From: Atrina japonica
Lineage: Eukaryota; Mollusca; Bivalvia; Pterioida; Pinnidae
Direction: 5' to 3'
Length of the DNA: 64,000 bases
NCBI GenBank assembly: GCA_030159075.1
Contig: BROG01000130.1
Location: 744,001-808,000 of the forward strand
Below, one piece after another: positions 12,207 through 24,667 of the stretch (positions within the stretch are counted from its first letter, which is position 1; every line of letters starts with the position of its first letter). The notes beneath the pieces are model-generated. The model was not told where the DNA came from. It saw only the letters and a program-made list of their open reading frames with translations, and searched no databases. The position numbers and the translations under genes are program-made.

Positions 12207-12789
12207 TTCTTACGCCATAAACAATACAATAGGTGTTGTATATTTAAAGCATGTTTTTTTGTTTACTTTCACAGCAAGAACATTTCACTAATATGGACTA
12301 TCGGTTGGTGTAAGTGTAATATCACAAATTAAGAATTCTCCTGGGCTCTTGCCACTATGGTGATGATTCTTCGACATGCCACACAGAACTTTGTGGCAAA
12401 TGTTTAAATTTTATCTGAAAGACTCTTACTTTTCTTCCTAGGCCTAGCCACTCACTTCCTTAGAATCAGGACTCATGACACCGTTTGATACTTTTCTTCC
12501 TTCGGAAACAACCTGGCTACAGATTGCTACCGTTAGCATATCTAGTCAAATTGAAGTCATCAACACCAAGAACTACAGAAATTTAGAAAAAGCATGGAAA
12601 TATCTCTGGGTTATACTAAATTAAAAGCTCATCAAAATGCATTCAAATAAAAAATTGTTTGCAAACCAAATTTAAAATGAGCTGTAGACGACTGAATTAT
12701 ATTTCTAAAGATTTTGTAAAACCAATTAATCTTTTGTTTAAATTCAATTATTTTAAATTAATGCCCGAAGAAGCTTTTTACACTTAAAA

Positions 12790-12940
12790 TGAGTTGTTCC
12801 CGGCAGACTTAAAATTCATGAAATAATGAGTTGTTCCTGACAGACAGGTAAAACTTATGAAATATCGAGCTGTTCCTGACAGACAGGTAAAACTCGTGAA
12901 ATAATGAGTTGTTCCTGACAGACAGGTAAAACTCGTGGAA
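12790..12940. repeat. ~39-bp tandem repeat, four copies
   Basis: Units contain GAGTTGTTCCTGACAGACAG and AAACTCGTGAAATA. A minus-strand frame through it reads a 13-residue periodic peptide (TCLSGT), which only reflects the 39-bp period. Confidence 0.9.
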
Positions 12941-13088
12941 TACACTAAAGGTTTTGCACTAAAGTTATAAAATTTTGTGTTTGTAAATATCAAACTATGC
13001 AATGTTCTCTTCACAACACTCCAAAAGATTGACACAAAACAATATGTCGTAGGTTTTAATTGAATTATTTTGTAAATGTGCCTTTCAG

Positions 13089-13250
13089 ACACCAAATGAA
13101 ATGAATACGATTAGTCAAGATTTATGTGTGATTGCAGAGCAAAGTTGTTTTATTTCATTTTTAATTCTGATTACATATGCGCAATGGCCGGTGTGTGTAC
13201 AAGATAATTATTTTATAATTAAAATGGATAAATATGTAACTGATAACTGA
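13089..13250 (+). CDS. Candidate terminal exon of an unknown gene (chain exon d)
   Basis: A good acceptor (GTGCCTTTCAG) opens a 53-codon frame ending in TGA, starting TPNEMNTISQDLCVIA. Its phase 0 start fits the end of the exon at 11,109. A hydrophobic run (FISFLILITYA) could be a membrane segment. There is no family assignment, and the open frame in AT-rich DNA could be chance. Confidence 0.22.
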   Translation, partial: TPNEMNTISQDLCVIAEQSCFISFLILITYAQWPVCVQDNYFIIKMDKYVTDN

Positions 13251-14644
13251 ACCATTTGCTGTTCAAATGAGAAATACTGACGTCAATTTGAAAAACACAT
13301 TTAGGACGACGTCATGTCTTGTTAATGACTTATGATTGAATTAAAAATCTTCAGGCATAAAAATAAGACTTAGACCTTTAAAAATTATTAATGGTCATCG
13401 GTGCTTTTGTAAGCAGTGACATCTCGGTCCGTAAGACACGGAATGTCATGGTAACAAAGATGCTCACTGTCTACTGTTTAATATTTAGGAAACATTTTAG
13501 AAAATTATATAACTGCAGTTAGTTCGAATGAGAGATACAGTGTTACACATGAACTCTGTGACCTTTATTTTGAAATGGACTACTTTTTAATCATTAATGA
13601 TATTTAGAACAATAAATACGAGAATAATAATATACAGAGTATTAAGTGCCATGTCTCCATATCACGTCTGTGGTCGACTTGTGACTCGTTTATTACTTCT
13701 CATTATAGATTTACTGCTGCTGAGCGCAGTTGGTCTAACTCATTAAATGCAAGTGACAATCGAGGAAATCGGGACTTAATGGTCACAAAGCGATCTTTTG
13801 ATTGTCCCACTCTTCCTAATTGTTCCAGGCTGATTTTACTGTTAAAGCAACAGTTGTAAGCGACCCTTGAATTTGATAAATTTATTAACTGAAAACATAT
13901 TAGGTTGTTTTATTGTTGTTGTTGTTTTGGCTTTGGACATGTTAAATATATATATTTAAATTTCAAAATTAAATATGAAATTTTTTGTTTAATGCTTTTG
14001 AAATTTTCCTGTGTTATTAGATTTTACACTTAAAGATGAAGGACCTAATTCCTCTCTACAACAGATTTTTCGATAACAATTTTATGTATAGTTTATGGAT
14101 CCATTGCCTGTCAAAATATTAAAATATATTATTTAGCAACCAACATATATTTTTGATAAGAGTCATCTCAATATTTGGTTCTCAAGACCTAAATGTTTCC
14201 ACGTAATGGAAAATACATCTTAAAATTTAAAATTCATTAAAAATATCTACAATATATTTTTGATGATATATAAATATGAAATGGACAGTTCAATGCGCTG
14301 TCCAAATAAGTAAAACAATTACTTAGATACCAACAAAACTTTTAGTTTAGGTGTGCTAAAATATATCCAAAATAAAAGAATCGTAGTGCACCTCGCATAT
14401 TGTCTTTATGATCGATGTTCTTTTAGCTATATTCCACTTTACTTAATTTTAAGCTTTCAACCGATTCGATATAAGTGACATTTTGGTGGTTTTGAATGTC
14501 ACTTGTGTGATGTTAATCTAAGTATCTAAGTATTTAATTCCGGTTATCAGGTCAATACGGATGGATTTTATCAATTCTTTAGATCGTTTACACATTTTAT
14601 GATTCATTTATATGACTTCTAATTTCAATCCCTGTTTTCATCGG
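13251..14644. other. AT-rich stretch, nothing recognised
   Basis: No exon, RNA gene or repeat family supported. Candidate 3' UTR or intergenic sequence. Confidence 0.4.
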
Positions 14645-15195
14645 AAGTTAAACAATAATTTTATATTTCTGTTACCGAGAAACCAAATAGTACGCGTGTT
14701 CGAGTGTACGTAATGGATATTATGCCTTTTTTTACTGAGGAACTAAACAATTTACATGTTCGAATGTACAGAATAGATTTTATATCTCTGTTACTGAGAA
14801 ATCAAATGACACACGTGTTCGAATGTGCAAAATGTATCATATCTCTGTTACTGAGAAATCAAATGACACACGTGTTCGAATGTGCAGAATGTATCTATAT
14901 CTCTGTTACTAAGAAATCAATTGACACACGTGTTCGAATGTGCAGAATGTATCTATATCTCTGTTACTGAGAAATCAAATTACACACGTGTTCGAATGTG
15001 CAGAATGTATCTATATCTCTGTTACTGAGAAATCAAATTACACACGTGTTCGAATGTGCAGAATGTATCTTATATCTCTCTGTTACTGATAAACCGAGGA
15101 ATGCACGTATTGGAATGTATGAAATTAATTACATATTTCCGTACCGAGAAACCAAACAATACACGTGTTCGTATGTAAGGAATGGATTTCATATT
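14645..15195. repeat. ~58-bp minisatellite, about nine copies
   Basis: Units contain TCTCTGTTACTGAGAAATCA and ACACGTGTTCGAATGTGCAG. The central copies are nearly identical and the edge copies diverge. Open frames across it are periodic and not protein-like. Confidence 0.92.
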
Positions 15196-15767
15196 TCTGT
15201 GAATAAAAAACAATGTATACTGAGAATACCAACAATTGATTAATAATAGGTTTTGTTTCAATGATTGACTAAAATTCCACGAGAAATAGCGAAATGTGGT
15301 AAAACGATGTAAAGCAGGTTTTAAATGCAATATTTAATGGGGATCGCTTTATGATAATAAGAGACTGAGAATAAATTTACCAGTTTATGAATGCTGCTAA
15401 TGAACAATATCAATAGACATGTATAATATACTTGCCGAGGTCATAAAATCTGGACGGAGTTATATATAATGAATGCTTAGATAAAAGAAATACGTCGTCA
15501 AATTTAAGTGAAATCGAAGATAAAGCTAAAGTATCTTAGATGATATAAATATCACTTAATATCGCCATGAATAATTGATGATTTTAAAATGTCTGGTACA
15601 TACATAGTCTATGACCTACAGATATAACGGTGGCATAACACATCTCATGGCATTCGATGAACATGCGGTTGACATGGATCATAATGTTATTACCATTAAT
15701 CTACGACTTTAGCATGCATGGATATAAAACAAAGAGTGAAGTATCCTGAATTTATTCTGCTTTTGTG
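15196..15767. other. Unannotated stretch
   Basis: No gene recognised. The last part, from about 15,710 (CATGCATGGATATAAAAC), recurs at 16,426 and 17,047 as the lead-in of each satellite block. Confidence 0.5.
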
Positions 15768-16249
15768 TTAAATAGTAAAATGGCAGTGTTGACAAACTGG
15801 ATTACACCAGATAGTATAATGACAGTGTTGACAAACTAGATTACACCAGATATTATAATGACAGTGTTGACAAACTAGATTTCACCCAATAATATAATGA
15901 CAGTGTTGACAAACTAGATTAAAACCAGATAGTATAATGGCAGTGTTGACAAACAATATTACACCCAATAATATAATGACAGTGTTGACAATCTAGATTA
16001 CACCAGATAGTATAATGACAGTGTTGACAAACTAGATTACACCCAATAATATAATGACAGTGTTAACAAACTAGATTAAAACCAGATAGTATAATGACAG
16101 CGTTGACAAACTAGATTACTCCAGATAGTATAATGACAGTGTTGACAAACTAGATTACACCAGATAGTATAATGACTGTGTTGACAAACTAGATTAAAAC
16201 CAGATAGTATAATGACAGTGTTGACAAAATATCTTACACCAGATAGTAT

Positions 16250-16425
16250 CTCAGTCGGTAGCGCGCTCGACTCTGCATCGTGAGGTCAGAGTTTGAGTCC
16301 CGCCGGCGACAGGTTGGTTTCCTGTCTTTCGGGTGAGACATTAAAACTGGAAGTCCTGTGTCACAGTAGGTGTTGGCACGTTAAATAACCCTCACTGCTC
16401 AATGGCCGTAAGTGCCGAGCATAGG
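16250..16425 (+). mobile_element. SINE 5' portion fused to satellite (copy 1)
   Basis: It starts inside the tRNA-like head (CTCAGTCGGTAGCGCGCTCG) directly after a satellite unit and stops at CGAGCATAGG. The same two breakpoints occur in copy 2, and the same left breakpoint in copy 3. Confidence 0.85.
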
Positions 16426-16868
16426 CATGCATGGATAAAAAACAAAGAGTGAAGTATCCTGAATTTATTCTGCTTTTGTGTTAAATAGTAAAATGGCAGT
16501 GTTGACAAACTAGATTACACCAGATAGTAAAATGACAGTGTTGACAAACTAGATTACACCAGATAGTATAATGACAGTGTTGACAAACTAGATTACACCA
16601 GATAGTATAATGACAGTGTTGACAAACAAGATTGCACCCAATAATATAAAGACAGTGTTGACAAACTAGATTAAAACCAGATAGTATAATGACAGTGTTG
16701 GCAAACTAGATTACACCAGAAAGTATAATGACAGTGTTGACAAACTAGATTTCACTAACAGTGTTGACAAACTTGATTACACCAGATAGTATAATGACTG
16801 TGTTGACAAACTAGATTGAAACCAGATAGTATAATGACAGTGTTGACAAACTAGATTACACCAGATAG

Positions 16869-17046
16869 TATCTCAGTCGGTAGCGCGCTCGACTCTGGAT
16901 CGTGAGGTCGTGAGTTTGAGTCCCGCCGGCGACAGGTTGGTTTCCTGTCTTTCGGGTGAGACATTAAAACTGGAAGTCCTGTGTCACAGTAGGTGTTGGC
17001 ACGTTAAATAACCCTCACTGCTCAATGGCCGTAAGTGCCGAGCATA
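16869..17046 (+). mobile_element. SINE 5' portion fused to satellite (copy 2)
   Basis: Same left and right junctions as the copy at 16,250, with CGTGAGGTCGTGAG in the B-box region. This implies a duplicated satellite-SINE unit, not an independent insertion. Confidence 0.85.
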
Positions 17047-17248
17047 GGCATGCATGGATATAAAACAAAGAGTGAAGTATACTGAATTTATTCTGCTTTT
17101 GTGTTAAATAGTAAAATGGCAGTGTTGACAAACTGGATTACAACAGATAGTTTAATGACAGTGTTGACAAACTAGATTTCACTAACAGTGTTGACAAACT
17201 TGATTACACCAGATAATATAATGACAGTGTTGACAAACTAGATTACAC

Positions 17249-17433
17249 CAGATAGTATCTCAGTCGGTAGCGCGCTCGACTCTGGATCGTGAGGTCGTGA
17301 GTTTGAGTCCCGCCGGCGACAGGTTGGTTTCCTGTCTTTCGGATGAGACAGTAAAAACTGGAGGTCCCGTGTCACAGTAGGTGTTGGCACGTAAAATAAC
17401 ACTCACTGCTCAATGGCTGTAAGTGCCGAGCAT
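17249..17433 (+). mobile_element. SINE 5' portion fused to satellite (copy 3)
   Basis: Same left junction as copies 1 and 2. It then runs into GCATAGGCAAGAT and the complete SINE that follows. Confidence 0.85.
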
Positions 17434-17442
17434 AGGCAAGAT

Positions 17443-17737
17443 GGCCTGGCTTAGTCGGTAGCGCGCTCGACTCTGGATCGTAAGGTCGTGAGGTCGAGTC
17501 CCGCCGGCGGCAGGTTGGTTTCCTGTCTTTCGGATGAGTCAGTAAAAACTGGAGGTCCCGTGTCACAGTAGGTGTCGGTACGTTAAAGAACCCTCACTTC
17601 TCAATGGCTGTAAGTGCCGAGCATAGGCCAAAATTTGAAGCCCTTCACCGGCATTTGGTGACGTCTCCATATGAGTGAAATATTCTTGAGTGGGACGTTA
17701 AACAACAATAAACAAACAAACAAACAGACCAAGAATA
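17443..17737 (+). mobile_element. Complete tRNA-derived SINE
   Basis: The head GGCCTGGCTTAGTCGGTAGC has an A-box-like segment and GAGGTCGAGTCCC is B-box-like, as expected for an RNA polymerase III promoter. A body (TTTCCTGTCTTTCGGATGAG, GTACGTTAAAGAACCCTC) and the tail GGGACGTTAAACAACAA with (CAAA)n follow. It has no coding capacity, so it relies on a LINE in trans. Related pieces occur at 2,622, 30,525, 35,462 and 35,985. Confidence 0.88.
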
Positions 17738-17838
17738 GGCCAAAATTTGAAGCTCTTCACCGGCATTTGGTGACGTCTCCATATAAGGGAAATATTCTTG
17801 AGTGGGACGTTAAACAACAATAAACAAACAAACAAAAC
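17738..17838 (+). mobile_element. SINE tail-only duplicate
   Basis: A second copy of the SINE 3' tail (CACCGGCATTTGGTGACG, then ACGTTAAACAACAA) directly follows the complete SINE, before the satellite resumes. Confidence 0.85.
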
Positions 17839-18980
17839 CAAATAGTATAATGACAGTTATGACAAACAATATTACACCAGATAGTAAAATGGCAGTGTTG
17901 ACAAACTAGATTTCACCAGATAGTATAATGAAAGTGTTGACAAACAAGATAACACCCAATAGTATAATGACAGTGTTGACAAACTAGATAACACCAGATA
18001 GTATAATGACAGTGTTGACAAACTAGATAACACCAGATAGTATAATGGCAGTGTTGACAAACTAGATAACTTCAGATAGTATAATGACAGTGTTGACAAA
18101 CTAGATTACACCAGATAGTATAATGACACGACAAACAAGATTACACCCAATAGTACATGTGTTGACAAACTAGATTAAAACCAGATAGTATAATGACAGT
18201 GTTGACAAACAAGATTACACGCAATAGGATAATGACAGTGTTGACAAACTAGATTAAAACCAGATAGTATAATGACAGTGTTGACAAACTAGATAACACC
18301 AGATAGTGTAATGACTGTGTTGACAAACTAGATAACTTCAGATAGTATAATGACAGTGTTGACAAACTAGATTACACCAGATAGTATAATGACAGTGTTG
18401 ACAAACAAGATTACACCCAATAGTATAATGACAGTGTTGACAAACTAGATTAAAACCAGATAGTATAATGACAGTGTTGACAAACAAGATTACACGCAAT
18501 AGGATAATGACAGTGTTGACAAACTAGATTAAAACCAGATAGTATAATGACAGTGTTGACAAACTAGATAACACCAGATAGTGTAATGACAGTGTTGACA
18601 AACAAGATTACACCAGATAGTATAATGACAGTGTTGACAAACTAGATTACACCAGATAGTGTAATGACAGTGTTGACAAACTAGATCTCTCCAGATAGTA
18701 TAATGACTGTGTTGACAAACTAGATCTCCCCAGATAGTATAATGACTGTGTTGACAAACAAATTTTCATCAAAAGTGTTGACAAACTAGATAGCACCAGA
18801 TAGTATAATGACAGTGTTGACAAACTAGATTACAACAGATAGTTTAATGGCAGTGTTGATAAACTAGATTTTACTAACAGTGTTGACAAACTAGATTTCA
18901 CCAGATAGTATAATGACAGTGTTGACAAACTAGATTACACCAGACAGTATAATGACAGTGTTGACAAACTAGATTACACG

Positions 18981-19536
18981 AAAGAGACCGGAACTTGGGA
19001 CTGTTACTACATTTTTTATTGTTGTTGCCATCGCAAAATAGTACGGTAAACATTACTGAGTATATTTTAGTTACAATGATTGTTACTTAATTTGTATTTA
19101 GTACACATGTTTACTCTATATTTCAGTATGACCAGTGGCAAAATGAAAACTAATATTTCTGTCAAATGATATTTGAAATCTAGAATTTAACGGTAGCCCT
19201 AAGTATAGTCGACATTAATTTGTTTCTAAGATTCAGGCTATTTTCTGTTTGCAAGTGAAATAGCTGTAAAATTTATGTTTTCCTGATATACTTAGTGAAA
19301 GTAATTACTTACTTGTTATATGTGTGTTGTCTATATGTAATTAGTAAAGAAATGAATGTGAAAGCATTCTGAAATTTTAGTCCGGGTATATAGATAAATG
19401 TTATGCAGGAGTTGACAAGATGAATATGAGAAAGGTGTCAGTTGTAACTGGGGTATAGGAGCATATCAAATAATATTGAAGATTTCAGATTTAAAAATTT
19501 CACAAAATTGTATGTAAAGAGGAATCGTCATCAGTT

Positions 19537-19538
<2 letters not shown>
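18981..19538. other. Unannotated stretch
   Basis: No gene or repeat recognised before the TA microsatellite. Confidence 0.45.

Positions 19539-19620
<82 letters not shown>
19539..19620. repeat. (TA)n microsatellite
   Basis: An uninterrupted AT dinucleotide run. Confidence 0.99.
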
Positions 19621-19623
<3 letters not shown>

Positions 19624-19712
19624 ATTTCATTTTTTGTGTCTGTACATATGTACACGCTGTAGCTTTTGTGGTATAATCCGAAGTTAACATTCTTTGGAAT
19701 GGTTTACGTTTT

Positions 19713-21191
19713 AGCTCACCTCACCTTAGTGAAGGAGAACTTATGCTATACTCGCGGCGTCGGCGTTGGCACTGATGTTTTGTAATCAGAAATGCTAGAA
19801 TGACATAACTTGTAAACATGATACGTCTAGGTATGAGCTTCAGAATGCGGGTTGCTGAAGATACATTTGACCTCTGATCCACATTTGAATGATCACGTTG
19901 ACAAATTATATGGTTCAGTGTTCCATATAAAGAAAAGATTTGATTTCAGCATTTTCTCGGAAAGTAGAAAGGCTATACTTCTATATCTTTTATCGATGAT
20001 GCATCTGGTGATGCGCATTGACTTGCGGTTTGAAGATTTGGCATCTGGCCTACATTTCACCATTGAGTGACCACGTTGAGAAGATTTTATTTGGGTATCA
20101 TCTCAGAAAGTAGAAAGGCTAGACTTGCCAATCTTACATAGATAATGCGTCTGGTGATACCTATTAGCCTGCAGTGATGATGCGTCTGATGATGCCCATT
20201 AGCTTGCAGTTTACAGATTTAGCATCTGACCTACATTTCACGGTTGAATGACCACTTTAAGAAGATTTGATTCGTGAATTACCTCGGAAAGTAGAAAGAC
20301 TAGACTTCCCAATCTTGCACTGATGATGCATTTAAAGATGCGCATTAGATTGCAGTTTGAAGATTTGGCATCTGACCTACATTTCACGGTTGAGTGACCA
20401 CGTTAAGAAGATTTGATTTTGGCATTATCTCAGAAAGAAGTAGCTTAGACAGACCAAACTTGCATGGATGCTGTGTCATATGATCACTATCAGCTTACAT
20501 GTTGCAGATGTTGCATCTGACCTACATTTCACAGTTGAGTGACCACGTTAAGAAGATTTGATTTTGGCATTATCTGAGAAAGTAGTAGCACTAGACATAC
20601 CAAACTTGTATGCGTTTGATGATGATAGATATCACCTTGCAGTTTGCGGATTTGGCATCTGCCCTACATTTCACTTTTGAATGACCCTGTTAAAAAGATT
20701 TGATTTTGGCAGTATTTTGGAAAGTGTAGTCCTGATTTACAAGGATAATTAAGAAGTATTTTCTTGCCTTTAAAAGTATATGTAGTTATTTATATAGATT
20801 AAGATTTCTTGATTACAAAACCATTTGCCTGCATAAAGTGAGCTATGTAATCTGTGATGACTGGAAGTTACACTTCTGAAATCGTGATAAGTTATCATCA
20901 TATAAAAAAAATTCAGATACCAAAGTATAAATCAACTAATTAGATGGAAGCTGAATGTCAATGTCTTCTTGGATAGAAAATAAAATGTGACACAGCTATA
21001 TTGTCTTTGGTCATGTGAGTGACTTGAAATTTAAGTACGCCGTAGAAATACGATAGTTTCCATTATCCAATAAAAACTATTAATAATAAACAATTCATAA
21101 ATCCTTATATTTCACTGCCAAAATGAAATTAAAATTGATTAAGAAAATCACATTATCAGTATAGAGAAAAAGTTGCCATGGGAGGTGAGCT
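19713..21191. mobile_element. ~1.5-kb element with AGCTCACCTC termini and ~145-bp internal repeats
   Basis: The ends AGCTCACCTC (19,713-19,722) and GAGGTGAGCT (21,182-21,191) are inverted copies. The interior at about 19,850-20,720 holds five or six diverged modules of about 145 bp, with CTACATTTCAC at about 20,050, 20,231, 20,378, 20,522 and 20,664. Each module has a GATTTGGCATCTGACC-like start. No transposase is seen. Same terminal type as 2,862-4,387. Confidence 0.6.
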
Positions 21192-21804
21192 TGGTTCACA
21201 ATTTATGTTTTTTTTTGTTTTACATCCAACAAAAACATATAGGCTGATCATGAAGTTAAACAACATATTTTTATTCCTTGATGAGTTTAATTTCATTTCA
21301 TAACTACATTTTGAATCTCATTGAAAATCAAAAAGTATAAATTAGGATACTGTTTGTGAAGATGGTTCAACAGCCACTAATTTTAATAATTTAAAACACA
21401 ATAAATGCAATTGTCTTTTACCCTATTTATAAATATTTTTACGTGTACATGCACTAGTACAATTATCTACTGTCATATTTTACAGGAAGCTTCAGCAAAT
21501 TTAATATCTGATGTTACTGTCTGTGTAAAACACATTGTCACACACAGTAAATATACGGTGTATAACTGTGTCACATACAGGTAGCCGGTGAATATAAATA
21601 TGGTGTAGAACTGTCTATAATGTGTCTATAAAGTATCGTTAACGAAGCAAATGTACTGTCAATATGAGAAAAGATAATGTAACCCTTCCATTGAAATATT
21701 GGAACATAGAGATCCATCAAATATAAAAAAAATTAACTGCATACCGAGAAATTTTGTTTACTTTACGAAAAGTATTGATTCATACGGAACAGATATGAGT
21801 TACC
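21192..21804. other. AT-rich stretch, nothing recognised
   Basis: No exon or repeat family supported. Confidence 0.4.
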
Positions 21805-22990
21805 ATGTATGTATACAGTGAAGTGATATGTGTAGTGATAGGTGTAGTGATATATGAAGTTATATGTGTAGTGATATATGTAATATGTGTAGTTATATGT
21901 GTAGTGGTATATGTAATATGTGTAGTTATATGTGTAGTGATATATGAAGTTATATGTGTAATGATATATGTAATATGTGTAGTTATATGTGTACTGATAT
22001 ATGAAATTATATGTGTAGTGATATATGTAATATGTGTAGTTATATGTGTAGTGATATACGTAATATGTGTAGTTATATGTGTAGTGATATACGTAGTGAT
22101 ATGTGTAGTGATATACGTAGTGATATGTGTAGTGATATGTGTAGTGATATGTGTAGTGATATGTGTAGCTATTTGTATAGTGATATACGTAGTGATATGT
22201 GTAGTGATATACGTAGTGATATGTGTAGTGATATGTGTAGTGATATATATAGTGATATGTGTAGTGATATGCGTAGTGATATGTGTAGTGATATGTGTAG
22301 TGATATGTGTGGCTATTTGTATAGTGATATACGTAGTAGTGATAGGTGTAGTGATATATGAAGTTATATGTGTAGTGATATATGTAATATGTGTAGTTAT
22401 ATGTGTAGTGGTATATGTAATATGTGTAGTTATATGTGTACTGATATATGAAATTATATGTGTAGTGATATATGTAATATGTGTAGTTATATGTGTAGTG
22501 ATATACGTAATATGTGTAGTTATATGTGTAGTGATATACGTAATATGTGTAGTTATATGTGTAGTGATATACGTAGTGATATGTGTAGTGATATGTGTAG
22601 TGATATGTGTAGTGATATGTGTAGCTATTTGTATAGTGATATACGTAGTGATATGTGTAGTGATATGTGTAGTGATATGTGTGGCTATTTGTATAGTGAT
22701 ATACGTAGTGACATGTGTAGTGATATACGTAGTGATATGTGTAGTGATATGTGTAGTGATATGTGTAGTGATATGTGTAGTGATATATATAGTGATATGT
22801 GTAGTGATATGTGTAGTGATATATATAGTGATATGTGTAGTGATATGTGTAGTGATATGTGTAGTGATATATGTAGTTGTATGTGTAGCTATTTGTGTAG
22901 TGATATGTGTAGTGATATGTGTAGTGATATATATAGTGATATGTGTAGTGATATACGTAGTGATATATGTAGTGTAATGTTTAGATATAT
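21805..22990. repeat. 12-bp minisatellite (TAGTGATATGTG)n
   Basis: About 1.2 kb of a 12-bp unit with variants TAGTTATATGTG, TAGTGATATACG and TAATATGTG. Because 12 is a multiple of three, one frame stays open for 390 codons of Val/Ile/Cys. This is not a gene. Confidence 0.96.
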
Positions 22991-23006
22991 TTAAAGTGAT
23001 ATATGT

Positions 23007-23320
23007 AGCTTGTATATCATAAGACCAGTCTACCTCATAGCTTGTATATCATAAGACAAGTCTACCTCATAGCTTGTATATCATAAGACCAGTCTACCTC
23101 ATAGCTTGTATATCATAAGACCAGTCTACCTCATAGCTTGTATATCATAAGACCAGTCTACCTCATAGCTTGTATATCATAAGACCAGTCTACCTCCTCA
23201 TAAGACAAGTCTACCTCATAGCTTGTATATCATAAGACAAGTCTACCTCATAGCTTGTATATCATAAGACAAGTCTACCTCATAGCTTGTATATCATAAG
23301 ACAAGATTCTACGTCATAGC
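23007..23320. repeat. 32-bp minisatellite, about ten copies
   Basis: AGCTTGTATATCATAAGACC recurs every 32 bp from 23,007, with one truncated unit near 23,190. It abuts the 12-bp array. Confidence 0.96.
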
Positions 23321-23469
23321 TGTTAATTCTCTAAAATTTTATGAAGGTCAAGAAGAAAACAACAGTGGTTCACAGCGTCAACAACATTGATAACTCCTCT
23401 GATTTCAAATCATTCTTACGGTTTTCCTCAAATAAATACGATTCTGCTTTCAAATCATTCATTTCACAA

Positions 23470-23670
23470 ATGCTACTCATATTTAAAATCATTCATTCCA
23501 CAAATGCTACTCATATTTCAAATCATCAAATCATTCATACGAAATTCCACAAATGCTACTCATATTTCAAATCATTCACACGAAATTCCACAAATGCTAC
23601 TAATATTTCAAATCATTTAAACAAAATTCCACAAATGCTACTCTTATTTCAAATCATTCATACGGAATTC
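23470..23670. repeat. ~41-bp minisatellite, five to six copies
   Basis: Units contain TTCCACAAATGCTACTCATA and TTTCAAATCATTCA. A 119-codon plus-strand frame across it is periodic, so not a gene. Confidence 0.92.
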
Positions 23671-23794
23671 CATACAGATAAAGGACTAAATTTAAACTAA
23701 TTTATTCGTGATATCTGGAGAGAGGTTTGCTGAGGTAAGGGGATTTTGCTGATATATTTCTAGAATTTTCTTCTCAGATTTAATGTATATTTAC

Positions 23795-24030
23795 TTACTC
23801 GTCAAATGAACTTAACCAAGGAGACTGATACAATCAGTAGGTTGAATTTAACCAAGGAGACTTAAACGATCCGTAGGATGAACTTAACCAAGGAGACTTA
23901 AACGATCAGTAGGATGAACTTAACCAAGGAGACTAAAACGATCAGTAGGATGAAATCATCCGAGAAGACTAATACAATCAGTAGGATAAACTTAGGCAGG
24001 AAGGCTAATACAATCAGTAGGATAAACAAC
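23795..24030. repeat. ~36-bp minisatellite, about six copies
   Basis: Units contain GAACTTAACCAAGGAGACT and ACGATCAGTAGGAT, with the last copies diverged. Confidence 0.92.
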
Positions 24031-24163
24031 ATCCACGAAAGAAATATCGAGATTTGAGAGCATAAAATTAAGTAACCATGGGGTCTTCGAAAAACATTTA
24101 TAATACTATAATTTTTCCTACGAAACATTAACACTTATTTAAAAAGTGAAACCACCACCACTA

Positions 24164-24213
24164 CAATAATAATAATAATAATAGTAATCATCATCATCAT
24201 CATCATCATCATT
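24164..24213. repeat. (AAT)n(CAT)n trinucleotide repeat
   Basis: Runs of AAT and then CAT/ATC triplets, imperfect at their junction. Confidence 0.95.
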
Positions 24214-24667
24214 GCTGTTGTTGGTTTGCTTACATCAGAACAGGGATGTTTACTTAATAAACAAATGAAAGTTCATTAAATGCAATTTCTGTCTAATCCG
24301 ACTGTGGTGTATATCAAGTCAATCATTTTGGAAATTCATTTAATAAAAAAAAAAATCTATAAAACATTACAAACGACCAGCGATAATTAACATAAAGTAA
24401 ATACATGCAATTTCTGTGATGCAAATGGATTTTTGTTCTTCCACGATTCCATGTGGGAAAAACCCGCTGAGGATATCTCTTTAAATGTTTAATACAAGCC
24501 GTAAGCAGTTGTTGATTCACATTTCATTCGGCGAAACAGAGGACAGGATGTATTTCTATAACCGTTATATCGTCCCCAAATGATCACCATTTTCTCAACA
24601 AATTTCGGGGAATCTTAAAGGAAGAAAATTATTTTTATTTAGTGTGTTAACATAAAGCCTGACAAAT
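24214..24667. promoter_or_regulatory. Upstream region of the TMEM26-like gene
   Basis: This sequence precedes the start codon and presumably holds the 5' UTR and promoter. No TATA box or initiator could be singled out in the AT-rich text. Confidence 0.25.

Larger units (their letters stand above)
15768..18980. repeat. 39-bp satellite in four blocks interrupted by SINE pieces
   Basis: The unit contains AGATAGTATAATGACAG, TGTTGACAAACTAGA and TTACACC. Blocks are at about 15,768-16,249, 16,490-16,868, 17,112-17,248 and 17,839-18,980. Variant units (TTAAAACC, TAACACC, TTACACCCAATAA) are interspersed. The periodic minus-strand frame at 17,872-18,099 is a product of the 13-codon period. Confidence 0.95.

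Noticed and set aside
12784..13095. 103-codon minus-strand frame
   Set aside because: Its C-terminal half is the 39-bp repeat translated; no splice signals or homology.
17249..17510. Possible functional tRNA genes (TAGTCGGTAGCGCGCTC with a B-box-like GAGTCCC)
   Set aside because: They are heads of SINEs, with a SINE body and tail following. No complete cloverleaf with acceptor stem.
15768..18980. CRISPR-like array of short repeats
   Set aside because: Direct head-to-tail satellite units without unique spacers, in a eukaryotic genome.
21805..22977. 390-codon Val/Ile/Cys frame
   Set aside because: Product of a 12-bp tandem repeat; two other frames are open as well.
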